Origin: UBA1876 sp964515395
GTDB taxonomy: Bacteria; Synergistota; Synergistia; Synergistales; Thermovirgaceae
Length of the DNA stretch: 64,000 nucleotides
Assembly (NCBI GenBank): GCA_964515395.1
Contig: CAZERC010000003.1
Span: 1 to 64,000, forward strand
Direction of reading: 5' to 3'
Program-made: the position numbers and the translations under genes
Shown here: positions 51,521-59,899 of the stretch, in pieces
Layout: each line of letters starts with the position of its first letter
Position numbering within the stretch: position 1 is the stretch's first letter
The notes under the pieces: model-generated
Database searches by the model: none
What the model saw: the letters and a program-made list of their open reading frames with translations, nothing else
What the model was told of the DNA's origin: nothing

Positions 51521-52537
51521 TTACAACCCCTTTTTGACCATGTAGTTCACAAGGTCCAGCACCCTGCAGGCGTACCCCCACTCATTGTCGTACCAGGCAA
51601 GGGTTTTTACCATGTTTTCGACAACCATAGTGTGATTCCCCGCGAATATGGAGGAACGACTGTCGCCCAAAAAATCCATAGAGACGAGATCTTCCGTTTC
51701 GTATCCAAGGATGCCCTTGAGTGCGCCATTCGAGTATTCTTTTACGGCTTCGTTGACGGTTTCGGCGTCGACGGGGGTTTTCAGTTCCGCCGTGAGGTCG
51801 ACCACCGAGACGTCAGGTGTCGGCACCCGCATGGCGATCCCGTTGAGCTTCCCCTGCATTTCGGGAATCACTTTTCCGATCGCCGCCGCCGCGCCCGTCG
51901 TCGTCGGGATTATGGAAAGCGCTCCAGCGCGTCCTCGATGCATCTTTTTATGGGCCGAGTCCTGTATTTTCTGGTCGTTGGTGTAGGAATGAGCGGTGGT
52001 CATCAATCCTTTGACTATTCCAAACCGCTCGTGAAGGACCTTTACCACCGGAGCAAGACAGTTGGTCGTGCAGGAAGCATTCGAAACGATCTGGTGGGAC
52101 CCGGGATCATAGATGTTCTCGTTGACGCCGAGCACTATCGTGGCGTCCTCGTTTTGCGCAGGAGCCGTAATCACGACTTTCCTCGCTCCCGCATCGATAT
52201 GTTGTTTTGCCTTGTTACCGTCCGTGTAGAGGCCCGAGGATTCGATGACGATGTCGACCCCCATATCCTTCCAGGGAAGCTCCCCGGCCTCCCTGACCTG
52301 GAGAGCGCGAACTTCTTCTCCGTTGATCGTTATCGAGTCCGGCCCCGATTCCACTGTGCCCGAAAAGCGCCTGTGGATCGAATCATATTTGAAGAGGTAA
52401 GCCCTTTGCTCGGGGGTGATAACGTCGTTGGTGGCGACGATCTCCAGAAGGTTCCCGGAATCCTGCTCATGGAAAGCCCGAAGAACGAGTCTGCCAATCC
52501 TTCCGAAACCATTGATGGCTACACGTGTTTTTTTCAT
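51521..52537 (-). CDS. gap: Glyceraldehyde-3-phosphate dehydrogenase
   Basis: The NAD-binding INGFGRIGR lies at 8-16 and the catalytic Cys156 in SNASCTTNCL. PTTTGAA and WYDNEWGYACRVLDL complete the family set. It has 338 residues. GAGGAGGAAAAAGG precedes the start. No CggR-type repressor precedes it; instead a glycogen debranching enzyme does. Confidence 0.97.
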   Translation of the reverse strand: MKKTRVAINGFGRIGRLVLRAFHEQDSGNLLEIVATNDVITPEQRAYLFKYDSIHRRFSGTVESGPDSITINGEEVRALQVREAGELPWKDMGVDIVIESSGLYTDGNKAKQHIDAGARKVVITAPAQNEDATIVLGVNENIYDPGSHQIVSNASCTTNCLAPVVKVLHERFGIVKGLMTTAHSYTNDQKIQDSAHKKMHRGRAGALSIIPTTTGAAAAIGKVIPEMQGKLNGIAMRVPTPDVSVVDLTAELKTPVDAETVNEAVKEYSNGALKGILGYETEDLVSMDFLGDSRSSIFAGNHTMVVENMVKTLAWYDNEWGYACRVLDLVNYMVKKGL

Positions 52538-52670
52538 ATCCTTTTTCCTCCTCGACAGTGTTGAGATTTTTCAAGATCGTGGCTCCAGGGTCCTTGAGCG
52601 GCCCGTCGCAGAAAAAAACCGCTCGCGAAAAAAGATTCGTGAACCGAAGCTCCTTCTCTCCTCCGGTCTG

Positions 52671-54647
52671 TCAGATGCTTCTTTCCTTCTGAAGGTCTTC
52701 ATCGATGACCCTGAGAATCTCTCCGACACTAATGGCTGAAAGGGCGTCCCCATGGGCGCGATAGGGCATGCTCCCATCAAAGTTCTGCGCGATTCCTCCG
52801 AGGCATCCGTGACGAAGATGGGCCTTGAATGGGCGGATAAAACACCACGCAAGATCCTGCCTGTCAGGATTGAATTTGATGAAGGCCGTGATGAACTGTC
52901 CCAGAAGCCACGGCCATGCCATGCCCCGGAACCGGGCCTTTTCCCTTTGATCGAGCCGGCCTTCGCACCTGCCCTTGTACTTGTCATGATGAGGATCGAG
53001 AGTTCTGAGTCCGTATGTCGTGTAGAGCTCTCTCCAGCATGTTTCCGTTATGGAACGGCCGCGCTCGGGATCAAGAGGAGACGCCGGGAGCGAAACCGCC
53101 AGGATCTGGTTGCACCGTATCGCGTCGTCATAGTGATCTCCGTCGACCCAGTCCTTGAGATAGCCCTTTTCAGACCAGAACGTCTCCTGGAATGAGATTC
53201 TGACCTTTTCGGCAAGTTCGCCGAAGGATTTTTGGCTTTGTCCGTCCTCAAGAAGTTCGGCAAAATGTTCCATTTTCCGAAGGACGTAATACCAGAGGGC
53301 GTTGATTTCGACGAGTTTGCCTTTCCGCTTCACCACGGGTTTCCCGTTGATGTCGCCATTCATCCAGTGCCTTTCAGGATTGTCGGAAGAAAGCAACAGC
53401 AAGCCGTCGTCGTCGCAGGAAAGGTCAAGCTCGGGAATCGGCTCCATGTAGCGGTTCACGAGCCTTTTGAGATCTTGCCAGCGGGACTTTATGGCTTCCA
53501 TGCTCTCCATGGTGTCGGTGAACTTGTCCATGGCGTAGACAAACCAGAGCCCGCTGTCTGCAGCTGTTGTTACATATTTCCCTGTGGCCGGATCGATTTC
53601 CGTTGGCATGATGTCACCGTTGTTCTTCGCCTTTTCCATCCAGTTTTCGAGAATGGCAAGGGCCGTATCAAACTTCCCGGAAGCCCTGGAGAGGCCCGGC
53701 AGGGCTATAAAGGTATCTCGGGCGACTTCTTTTACGGAAGGGTAACCTGTCAAAATGGCAGCTTTGTTTTCGGCATCTTCAATAAAACAGTGCATTGCCG
53801 CCTGTAGAAGTTCTGAAGAAAATGCCGCCTTGTCGACGATGTGGGAATCCCGGGTCTTGTTGCGTATCCATTGGATGGTTTCCCTCTCCATCCGCTCGAG
53901 GGTCGCAGGTTCAGTAGCAGCGGGTTCCGCTCCGGCGACGACATAGACTACATCGCCTTCGGCCATTTCGAAGGCCAGTGAACCAGGTGACCAGAGATCT
54001 TCCAGTCTGTCCGGTTCTTCTGCGCATTCGTCAAGGGCGTAGAAAATGTTTTCGAACCAGAGGGGTTTGTATTGCCAATCGCCCCGGGTTCCATGAATGT
54101 GGCTGTGAAATCCGTTGCCACTTATTGTCAAGGTGTTTTCCGAAACTTCCGCCTTGAATGCTTCTTTCGACGTGGCCTTTCTGTTGATTGAAGAAACAGG
54201 GCGGTGTGCGCACAAAGGTCGGAGCTCGATCTGCACCGTTTCAGGGCTTGACAGAAGCTCGTACTTTATTACCGTACTCTGGGAATCCCTGGGCATGAAA
54301 ATCGTCTTTTTCAGCAGGGTGCTGTGTATGACAAACAGCGTGCTTGGAAGGGGATTGGCCTCATATTCCTGAATATACCGGTATCCGTCAGGATACACCA
54401 CATCTTTATATCGATTGGTCGAGAGCTGGTATTTCTTTCTGTCGGTAAAAAGCGTTTCCTCGACCTTGCTTATCAGGACCGTTGGGAGCGCCGACCGGTC
54501 TTTTTTGACCACCAGAAGCCCATGTTCCCTTCGCGTGTTGGCTCCGACAACGGTTGAGAAACCGTAACCTCCCTGTCCGTTCGAAACCAGAAACTCCCGG
54601 CCGGCACCTTTTTCAAAGGTGTTTACATCCGCTTTGCCGAGGTACAT
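52671..54647 (-). CDS. Glycogen debranching enzyme, amylo-alpha-1,6-glucosidase family
   Basis: The 658 residues match the archaeal/bacterial GDE family. The N-terminal domain starts with REFLVSNGQGGYGFSTVVGANTRREHGLLV. The (alpha/alpha)6 catalytic part has PGLSRASGKFDTALAILENWM, MPTEIDPATGKYVTTAADSGLWFV and the C-terminal MAWPWLLGQF. It hydrolyses alpha-1,6 branches, feeding the glycolytic genes that follow. Of two nearby ATGs, 54647 is nine bases after GGGGG, while 54656 lies against that site. A 133-base gap with a TTTTTTT run separates it from gap. Confidence 0.85.
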   Translation of the reverse strand: MYLGKADVNTFEKGAGREFLVSNGQGGYGFSTVVGANTRREHGLLVVKKDRSALPTVLISKVEETLFTDRKKYQLSTNRYKDVVYPDGYRYIQEYEANPLPSTLFVIHSTLLKKTIFMPRDSQSTVIKYELLSSPETVQIELRPLCAHRPVSSINRKATSKEAFKAEVSENTLTISGNGFHSHIHGTRGDWQYKPLWFENIFYALDECAEEPDRLEDLWSPGSLAFEMAEGDVVYVVAGAEPAATEPATLERMERETIQWIRNKTRDSHIVDKAAFSSELLQAAMHCFIEDAENKAAILTGYPSVKEVARDTFIALPGLSRASGKFDTALAILENWMEKAKNNGDIMPTEIDPATGKYVTTAADSGLWFVYAMDKFTDTMESMEAIKSRWQDLKRLVNRYMEPIPELDLSCDDDGLLLLSSDNPERHWMNGDINGKPVVKRKGKLVEINALWYYVLRKMEHFAELLEDGQSQKSFGELAEKVRISFQETFWSEKGYLKDWVDGDHYDDAIRCNQILAVSLPASPLDPERGRSITETCWRELYTTYGLRTLDPHHDKYKGRCEGRLDQREKARFRGMAWPWLLGQFITAFIKFNPDRQDLAWCFIRPFKAHLRHGCLGGIAQNFDGSMPYRAHGDALSAISVGEILRVIDEDLQKERSI

Positions 54648-54652
54648 CGCAA

Positions 54653-55558
54653 TCATCCCCCTTCGCCTGGATACGACTCTTCAGCAATGTGTTTCATTTT
54701 CCTCCATCTATATTCTATCGTACTTTTGCTCACTGGTTTTTGCAAAAGCTCCCCCAATTCTTTCATAGTGGCCGTCGGGTTCTCGATTCTCGCTTTTGCA
54801 AGATCGCGGTACTCTGCTGGCATCTTTTCAAGTCTGCCTGTTTCGGCAAGCCGAAGAGCTATCATCTCCTGCTTCCGGGCGGCTTCAAGGGTTTTCCTGA
54901 TGTTGGCGGCATCGCAGTTGACGAGTCGATTTGCCCTGTCCCGTACAGATCTCAGAAGGGCCTTTTCCTCCAGTTCAAGTGATGTCCTGAAAAGGTGCAT
55001 CCCTGTCAGGACATTCACGATACTGCCCTGATCCCTGATGGTCAATTCCTTGAGACCGTTCCTTTGCCTTGTGCGGACCTGGATATTCTGTCGCTTGAGA
55101 ATTGTGGCAGCCCGGTCAAGGGCTCCCCTTTCGTGTTCTTTGGTAATCCTGAAGACAAGATAATAGCCACTACGCGGGAGGTAGAGGGATGCGCAGGAAC
55201 CGAAAAACCCACGAAGCCAGGCCCATCCCTTTGGACCCGACGTGCATGTTGCGGCTCTATCAATCATGGCCGTGTACAGATTGGCCGATAAACAGAGAAG
55301 GATTTTGCCGTGATAGCTTTTGGGGATAAGAAGTGTCTGCGAGAAGGAAGCTTTCGATGCCCAACCGGAGTTGTCCCATATCTTCCGGAGCCGTTTGAAG
55401 ACGTGAAGCCTGCCGTTCGAGCACAGCACATCTTTCCCCCGGAACTTTCCGGGCATGCCGGAGATGATTCCGGAAACCTCTTCGGACTGGTGTCCCAGCC
55501 CGAAAGCAGGCTCTCCCTCGGTCCACTCATCCCAGAGCAGGCTTTCCAGGCGTTTCAT
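54653..55558 (-). CDS. whiA: DNA-binding protein WhiA
   Basis: A LAGLIDADG-like N-terminal domain (WLRGFFGSCASLYLPRSGYYLVF is the recognisable core, lacking the nuclease acids) joins a C-terminal helix-turn-helix (MKELGELLQKPVSKSTIEYRWRKM). It has 301 residues. The start at 55558 overlaps the yvcK stop as TAATG. WhiA is typical of Gram-positive bacteria, where it affects division and chromosome segregation. It is joined to yvcK and rapZ exactly as in Bacillus. Confidence 0.92.
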   Translation of the reverse strand: MKRLESLLWDEWTEGEPAFGLGHQSEEVSGIISGMPGKFRGKDVLCSNGRLHVFKRLRKIWDNSGWASKASFSQTLLIPKSYHGKILLCLSANLYTAMIDRAATCTSGPKGWAWLRGFFGSCASLYLPRSGYYLVFRITKEHERGALDRAATILKRQNIQVRTRQRNGLKELTIRDQGSIVNVLTGMHLFRTSLELEEKALLRSVRDRANRLVNCDAANIRKTLEAARKQEMIALRLAETGRLEKMPAEYRDLAKARIENPTATMKELGELLQKPVSKSTIEYRWRKMKHIAEESYPGEGG

Positions 55559-56694
55559 TACCGGTTTTCCCTGACCTCCCTGACGATTTTCACGATCGTT
55601 TCCGCAAGTTTTTGCGTATGATGCCGAAGAGTTCCGGATTCCGTGACATGTATGAAATTCCCTGTCAAGATTTTGCATCCGGCTTTTTCAAGGGCGTCTG
55701 CTTGCCTTTCGTCAAGTATGAGGGCATCGGCTCCGCTTGCCTTGTAGGCTTCAAGATATTGATCGGGAATCCGTCCCGTGTTTGCGATTACGTAATCCGG
55801 ATAGCAGCCGAGACTTTGTCGTATCCATTCTACATGGTCCAGAATGTTCATGTCTGGTGTCTCGCCGGGTTGGGTCATCAGGTTCACGATATATACTTTC
55901 GGAGCAGATATGGTTGAAAGGCTTTCCGCCACGTCCTTGATGAGGAGATTGGGCAGGATGCTGGTAAAGAGGCTTCCAGGTCCAAGGATAATGGCATCGG
56001 CCGTACGAAAGGCCGCAAGGACGTCAGGAACGGGTCTCGCATCGCGAGGTTCTATCCACACCGACTGGATGTCCGCCCCTCTTCCGGTGATTTCCAGTTC
56101 GCCCCTGAGAATTTCACCTTTTCCCGTTTTACCTGCAATGGTGACGGCTTCCGTAGTGACGGGCAGAACGCGCCCGCGAATGGCGAGAAGATGATTCAAC
56201 TCCTCGACGGCAAGGTGAAAATCACCGGTCAGCTCTGTTGTGGCGAGGAGAATGAGATTCCCCAGATTGTGTCCAGCAAGTTCTCCCCTGTCAAAGCGGA
56301 AATTGAGGATGCTGTTGAGGGAACTGTCGTGTTCCGCCAGTGAAACCAGGCAGTTTCTTATGTCTCCGGGAGGGAGGACGCCCCATTCATTCTTCAGTCG
56401 TCCGGAGCTTCCACCTTCATCGGTCACCGTAACGACAGCGGTGATGTTCTGCGTGTAGGCTTTCAGGCCGGCGAGCAACGTGGAAAGGCCGGTCCCGCCG
56501 CCGATTGCAACGATTTCCGGTCCTTGTGTCAGGCGATGCCTGACGGCCTTGGTCATGACGTTCTGGGTCCTGGAATCGGATTTTTGTTTTCCTGACGGTT
56601 TTTCCTCGCGTTCCTCTCTCAGGACAAGGGAGATGAGAAACACCACCGCTCCACCGGAAAGCAGACCGAGGGTAAAGGCAGACCACCAGCTCAT
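55558..56694 (-). CDS. yvcK: YvcK/GlmR family UDP-sugar-binding regulator
   Basis: CofD-like fold with EIVAIGGGTGLSTLLAGLK, VTVTDEGGSSGRL, PPGDIRNCL and GHNLGNLIL. In Bacillus it binds UDP-GlcNAc and tunes GlmS and peptidoglycan precursor supply. This copy adds an N-terminal membrane helix (about 3-24), found in some homologues. It has 378 residues. The start at 56694 overlaps the rapZ stop as ATGA. Confidence 0.93.
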   Translation of the reverse strand: MSWWSAFTLGLLSGGAVVFLISLVLREEREEKPSGKQKSDSRTQNVMTKAVRHRLTQGPEIVAIGGGTGLSTLLAGLKAYTQNITAVVTVTDEGGSSGRLKNEWGVLPPGDIRNCLVSLAEHDSSLNSILNFRFDRGELAGHNLGNLILLATTELTGDFHLAVEELNHLLAIRGRVLPVTTEAVTIAGKTGKGEILRGELEITGRGADIQSVWIEPRDARPVPDVLAAFRTADAIILGPGSLFTSILPNLLIKDVAESLSTISAPKVYIVNLMTQPGETPDMNILDHVEWIRQSLGCYPDYVIANTGRIPDQYLEAYKASGADALILDERQADALEKAGCKILTGNFIHVTESGTLRHHTQKLAETIVKIVREVRENR

Positions 56695-57611
56695 GAAGAC
56701 CATACCTGTTCCTTGTCGACATCCCTGTGGCGGATCATGCACATTCCCGCGGTAAAATCCCGGGCAAGTTTTTCGGTCAGCGCCACAGAACGGTGTCGTC
56801 CCCCTGTGCATCCGATGGCTATCTGCATCTGATGCTTGGCCGTGTTCGCATAAAGGGGAAAGACGAATTCCAGCAGGTTCATCACTTTAAACAAAAACTC
56901 CCCCGTTTCCGTAAAGGAGTCCATGAAATCCTGGACCTTTTCCGATTTCCCCGAAAGTGGTCTCAGTTCAGGCACATAGTAGGGATTTGGCAGGAAGCGG
57001 ACATCGAACACATAGTCTCCGTCCGGCGGGATTCCGTATTTGAAGCCGAAGGAAGTAAAAAGGACCATGGGAGTGCCTGGAGAAACATCGAGTTCTTCTC
57101 CGAGCTTTCCCCTCAGCTGGGCAAGATCCATGTCGGTGGTATCGATGATGCAGTCCGCCCATTCAAGTACGGGCGACATTTCCACCCGTTCCATGCCGAT
57201 GGCTTCAAGGATTGACGCATCAGAAGCCAGTGGATGACGGCGCCTGGTCTTTTCAAACCTCTGCAGGAGGATGCTGTCGGAGGCATCGAGGAAAAGAACC
57301 GTCACTGCAATGCTCTTTTTCCTGAGGAGATCGATGACGGAAAACAGGTCTCTCAGCAGGCGGTTGCCTCGCACATCCACTACAGCCGCCACACCGCTTT
57401 GTACTGCTCCCTCATGTCGGGAAAGCACGGAAAGCAATTGCGGCAGCAAAGCCGGTGGGATGTTGTCAATAGCGTACATTCCCCTGTCTTCCAGCATGTG
57501 CAGTGCCGTGGATTTTCCCCCGCCGGACATCCCGGTGATAATAATGCACCGTTGAACTTTTTGTCCTGTCGTCAGGGGGTTCATCCCGTTTTCAGGAGTG
57601 ATGTCCACCAC
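56691..57611 (-). CDS. rapZ: RNase adapter / nucleotide-binding protein RapZ (YvcJ)
   Basis: P-loop ATP/GTP-binding protein with IITGMSGGGKSTALHMLEDRGMYAIDNIPP. The C-terminal domain has FGFKYGIPPDGDYVFDVRFLPNPYY and IAIGCTGGRHRSVAL. In E. coli it controls GlmS through GlmZ; no such RNA is seen here. I place the start at GTG 57611, five bases after GGAGG (GTG 57608 is equally possible), giving 306 residues. The ATG at 57647 lies before the ribosome site inside mog. Confidence 0.93.
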   Translation of the reverse strand: MVDITPENGMNPLTTGQKVQRCIIITGMSGGGKSTALHMLEDRGMYAIDNIPPALLPQLLSVLSRHEGAVQSGVAAVVDVRGNRLLRDLFSVIDLLRKKSIAVTVLFLDASDSILLQRFEKTRRRHPLASDASILEAIGMERVEMSPVLEWADCIIDTTDMDLAQLRGKLGEELDVSPGTPMVLFTSFGFKYGIPPDGDYVFDVRFLPNPYYVPELRPLSGKSEKVQDFMDSFTETGEFLFKVMNLLEFVFPLYANTAKHQMQIAIGCTGGRHRSVALTEKLARDFTAGMCMIRHRDVDKEQVWSS

Positions 57612-58428
57612 ACTCTCCTCCTTTGCCGGAAGCGATTTCAACGGCATGTCGAAGAACCGGGCTTACGGCTTCGAAGCACTGCATCGCGCCCCGCCTGCTC
57701 CCGGGAAGAGCCAGGACAAGTGTTCGTCCGATTACTTTCGCCGTCCCCCGAGAAAGGATGGATCGCAGGGTGAAAGAGGATGTCTTCCAGCGCATGTATT
57801 CCCCGAGTCCGGGGACATCTTTGCCGGGAAGGATTGCCAGGGCCTCAGGGGTAACATCCCTGGCGGCAAGACCGGTTCCCCCGGTGATCAGAACCAGATC
57901 GAGCGCATTGTCACCGGTGGTCCATACCTTCAGAGCGGACAGGATGTCCTCCTTGACGTCAGGCACTATCGTACGTTCGGAGAAAATGCCCCCGATGCTT
58001 TCGACGGCCTTGGCCAGGGCGGGTCCCGAAGTATCTTCCCTTTCTCCCCGGCTGCCCTTGTCACTGACGGTCATGATGCCGGTGTATATGGGAGGCCAGA
58101 ATTCGACCGTTTCGGAAACCGTGACAAAGCCCTGTCTGAGGACCTCGCAGGAAATTCCGCCATCTTCGCCGGACTTACAATCAAGAAGGACCCCGTCGGT
58201 GGAAAAATGAAGAAATCCACGTTTGCCAAGGGGGAAAAGATGGCTGCTGAGGCAGATGGTAAAGGACCTGTCGGCACAATGGTCTTGTGATCCGGGTGAA
58301 ACAGGAAGGATTCGGCAATGATGGCCGTTGACGCAGGATCGTCCCCTGGAATCGGTGTGAAAAAAGGCAATCGGCATTTTGCCGATTTCGGCCCCGTTTT
58401 CAGAAAACCCGAGCACCCTCGGCTTCAT
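57592..58428 (-). CDS. mog: Mog/MoaB-type molybdopterin enzyme with an unrecognised N-terminal domain
   Basis: Residues from about 113 form a MogA/MoaB domain (molybdopterin adenylyltransferase): YTGIMTVSDKGSRGEREDTSG, LVLITGGTGLAARDVTPEA and LALPGSRRGAMQCFE. The first 110 residues do not belong to that family. They hold six cysteines (about positions 32, 38, 51, 59, 84 and 94) and several His, suggesting metal binding; a degenerate MOSC-like domain is one possibility. ATG 58428 overlaps the moaC stop as ATGA, behind GGAGGGTGG. It has 278 residues, against 160-190 for a plain Mog. Confidence 0.82.
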   Translation of the reverse strand: MKPRVLGFSENGAEIGKMPIAFFHTDSRGRSCVNGHHCRILPVSPGSQDHCADRSFTICLSSHLFPLGKRGFLHFSTDGVLLDCKSGEDGGISCEVLRQGFVTVSETVEFWPPIYTGIMTVSDKGSRGEREDTSGPALAKAVESIGGIFSERTIVPDVKEDILSALKVWTTGDNALDLVLITGGTGLAARDVTPEALAILPGKDVPGLGEYMRWKTSSFTLRSILSRGTAKVIGRTLVLALPGSRRGAMQCFEAVSPVLRHAVEIASGKGGECGGHHS

Positions 58429-58910
58429 TTGCCACCCTCCGCTCGGTAGATACCGGATTTACCGCCACTTTTCTCCAGAAGGCGGATGTTTCCTATGCTC
58501 ATTCCCTTGTCGATGCCCTTGCACATGTCATACACCGTCAATGCCGCAACGGAGACCCCTGTCAGGGCTTCCATTTCGACACCGGTCACCTCACGGGCTG
58601 ACACGTGACAGGTAATCCGGATTCTTTGGGTTTCTTTTTCAAGACGACAGGTGACCGATACGCTGTCGAGGCGGATGGTATGGCACAAGGGAATCAATGC
58701 CGCAGTCTGCTTGCAGGCCATGATCCCGGCCGTTTCCGCTATGGAGAGGACGTTTCCTTTCGGTGTCGTCCCTTCAGCCAGTGCTTTGAACACGGAGACA
58801 GGGAGATCAACGGTCCCCTCGGCAAGGGCTTCTCTTGATGTCGTGTGCTTGTTCCCCACATCCACCATTCTTGGTCGACCGTCTTTGTCAAGGTGTGTGA
58901 AATCCGCCAT
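58425..58910 (-). CDS. moaC: Cyclic pyranopterin monophosphate synthase
   Basis: It completes cPMP formation after MoaA. In 161 residues: MVDVGNKHTTSREA, GNVLSIAETAGIMACKQTAALIPLCHTIRL (read in parts) and GVEMEALTGVSVAALTVYDMCK, with the active-site Lys and Asp. The start at 58910 is nine bases after GGAGG in the moaA end; ATG 58919 touches that site. The upstream frame lies within moaA. Confidence 0.95.
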   Translation of the reverse strand: MADFTHLDKDGRPRMVDVGNKHTTSREALAEGTVDLPVSVFKALAEGTTPKGNVLSIAETAGIMACKQTAALIPLCHTIRLDSVSVTCRLEKETQRIRITCHVSAREVTGVEMEALTGVSVAALTVYDMCKGIDKGMSIGNIRLLEKSGGKSGIYRAEGGK

Positions 58911-58915
58911 GGGCG

Positions 58916-59899
58916 TCATCCTCCGATCTGCGACATGTGGCGCTCTGAATTCTCCAGTACAGTCCAGCTTTTCGGTTTCAGGAAAGCCGCCTCGCGGATT
59001 GTCCTCTGGAGAGCTTCGATGTCTCTTGAACGAATGAGTGGCAGCAGATCCGTTCCCTGGTTGGCGAAAAGACAGGCTCGCATCTCTCCCGTCGCCGTTA
59101 TTCGCAACCTGTTGCATTTTTCGCAAAAGTGGTGGCTGACTGCAGCAATGACACCGATACGTTGTCCGGTGACCCTGTTCTGGTAATACGTGGCAGGACC
59201 GTCATGGTTGTGCGCGGAATCCGGGGGAAGCGCGCGCCAGGTTTCAGTCCCACCCGGGAGTTTCTGGAAGATGTCGTCAGCCTGAATGAAACGGTTTTCA
59301 GCCCAAACGTCATTGTCGAGAGGCATGAACTCTATGAAACGGATCACGGCGCGATGTTCGCCGGCAAAGCGTATAAGGGATTCTATTTCATCGTCGTTGA
59401 AACCGTTAATAAGAACGGTGTTGATTTTCAGCGGTATCACCGTCGTCTCGGCAAAAACCCTGATTCCTTTGATCACGTCGTCATAGGCGTCAGTCCTTGT
59501 GATGAAACGAAACTTCTCAGGATCCAGAGTGTCAAGACTGACGTTGATTCCCGAAATGCCGGTGTCCTTGAGAGCCCGGGAATATTGTGAAAGCATGGAA
59601 CCGTTTGTCGTTGCGGCGATGCGCAAATCAGGATGGTTTTCCTTTATTTGTCTCAAGAAGTCGACAAAGCCCTTTCTGACGAAGGGTTCTCCACCGGTAA
59701 AGCGGACCTTCTTGATGCCCATGGGCATCAGTGAGGATGCAAGAAAATCGATATCCTCGAAAGTCATGATCTTTTCGTGAGGTATCCACTGTACGCCTTC
59801 CGGAGGCATGCAATATCTGCAGCGTAAATTGCACCGGTCTGTTACGGAAATGCGAAGGTAACTCAGTACACGGCCATATTTGTCCATCAGTTTGTCCAT
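58916..59899 (-). CDS. moaA: GTP 3',8-cyclase
   Basis: Radical SAM enzyme starting molybdenum cofactor synthesis. The AdoMet cluster motif CNLRCRYC has Cys23, Cys27 and Cys30. The C-terminal GTP-binding cluster motif FCEKCNRLRITATGEMRACLF provides the other three cysteines. The C-terminus is the catalytic Gly-Gly tail (MSQIGG). It has 327 residues. GGGAGGATAT precedes the start, which lies inside the preceding fusion gene by 13 bases. Confidence 0.96.
   Translation of the reverse strand: MDKLMDKYGRVLSYLRISVTDRCNLRCRYCMPPEGVQWIPHEKIMTFEDIDFLASSLMPMGIKKVRFTGGEPFVRKGFVDFLRQIKENHPDLRIAATTNGSMLSQYSRALKDTGISGINVSLDTLDPEKFRFITRTDAYDDVIKGIRVFAETTVIPLKINTVLINGFNDDEIESLIRFAGEHRAVIRFIEFMPLDNDVWAENRFIQADDIFQKLPGGTETWRALPPDSAHNHDGPATYYQNRVTGQRIGVIAAVSHHFCEKCNRLRITATGEMRACLFANQGTDLLPLIRSRDIEALQRTIREAAFLKPKSWTVLENSERHMSQIGG

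Noticed and set aside
52538..52670. Terminator in the gap between the debranching enzyme and gap
   Set aside because: There is a TTTTTTT run after GC-rich sequence on the minus strand, but the best stem (GAGCGG/CCGCTC) encloses the T-run instead of preceding it.
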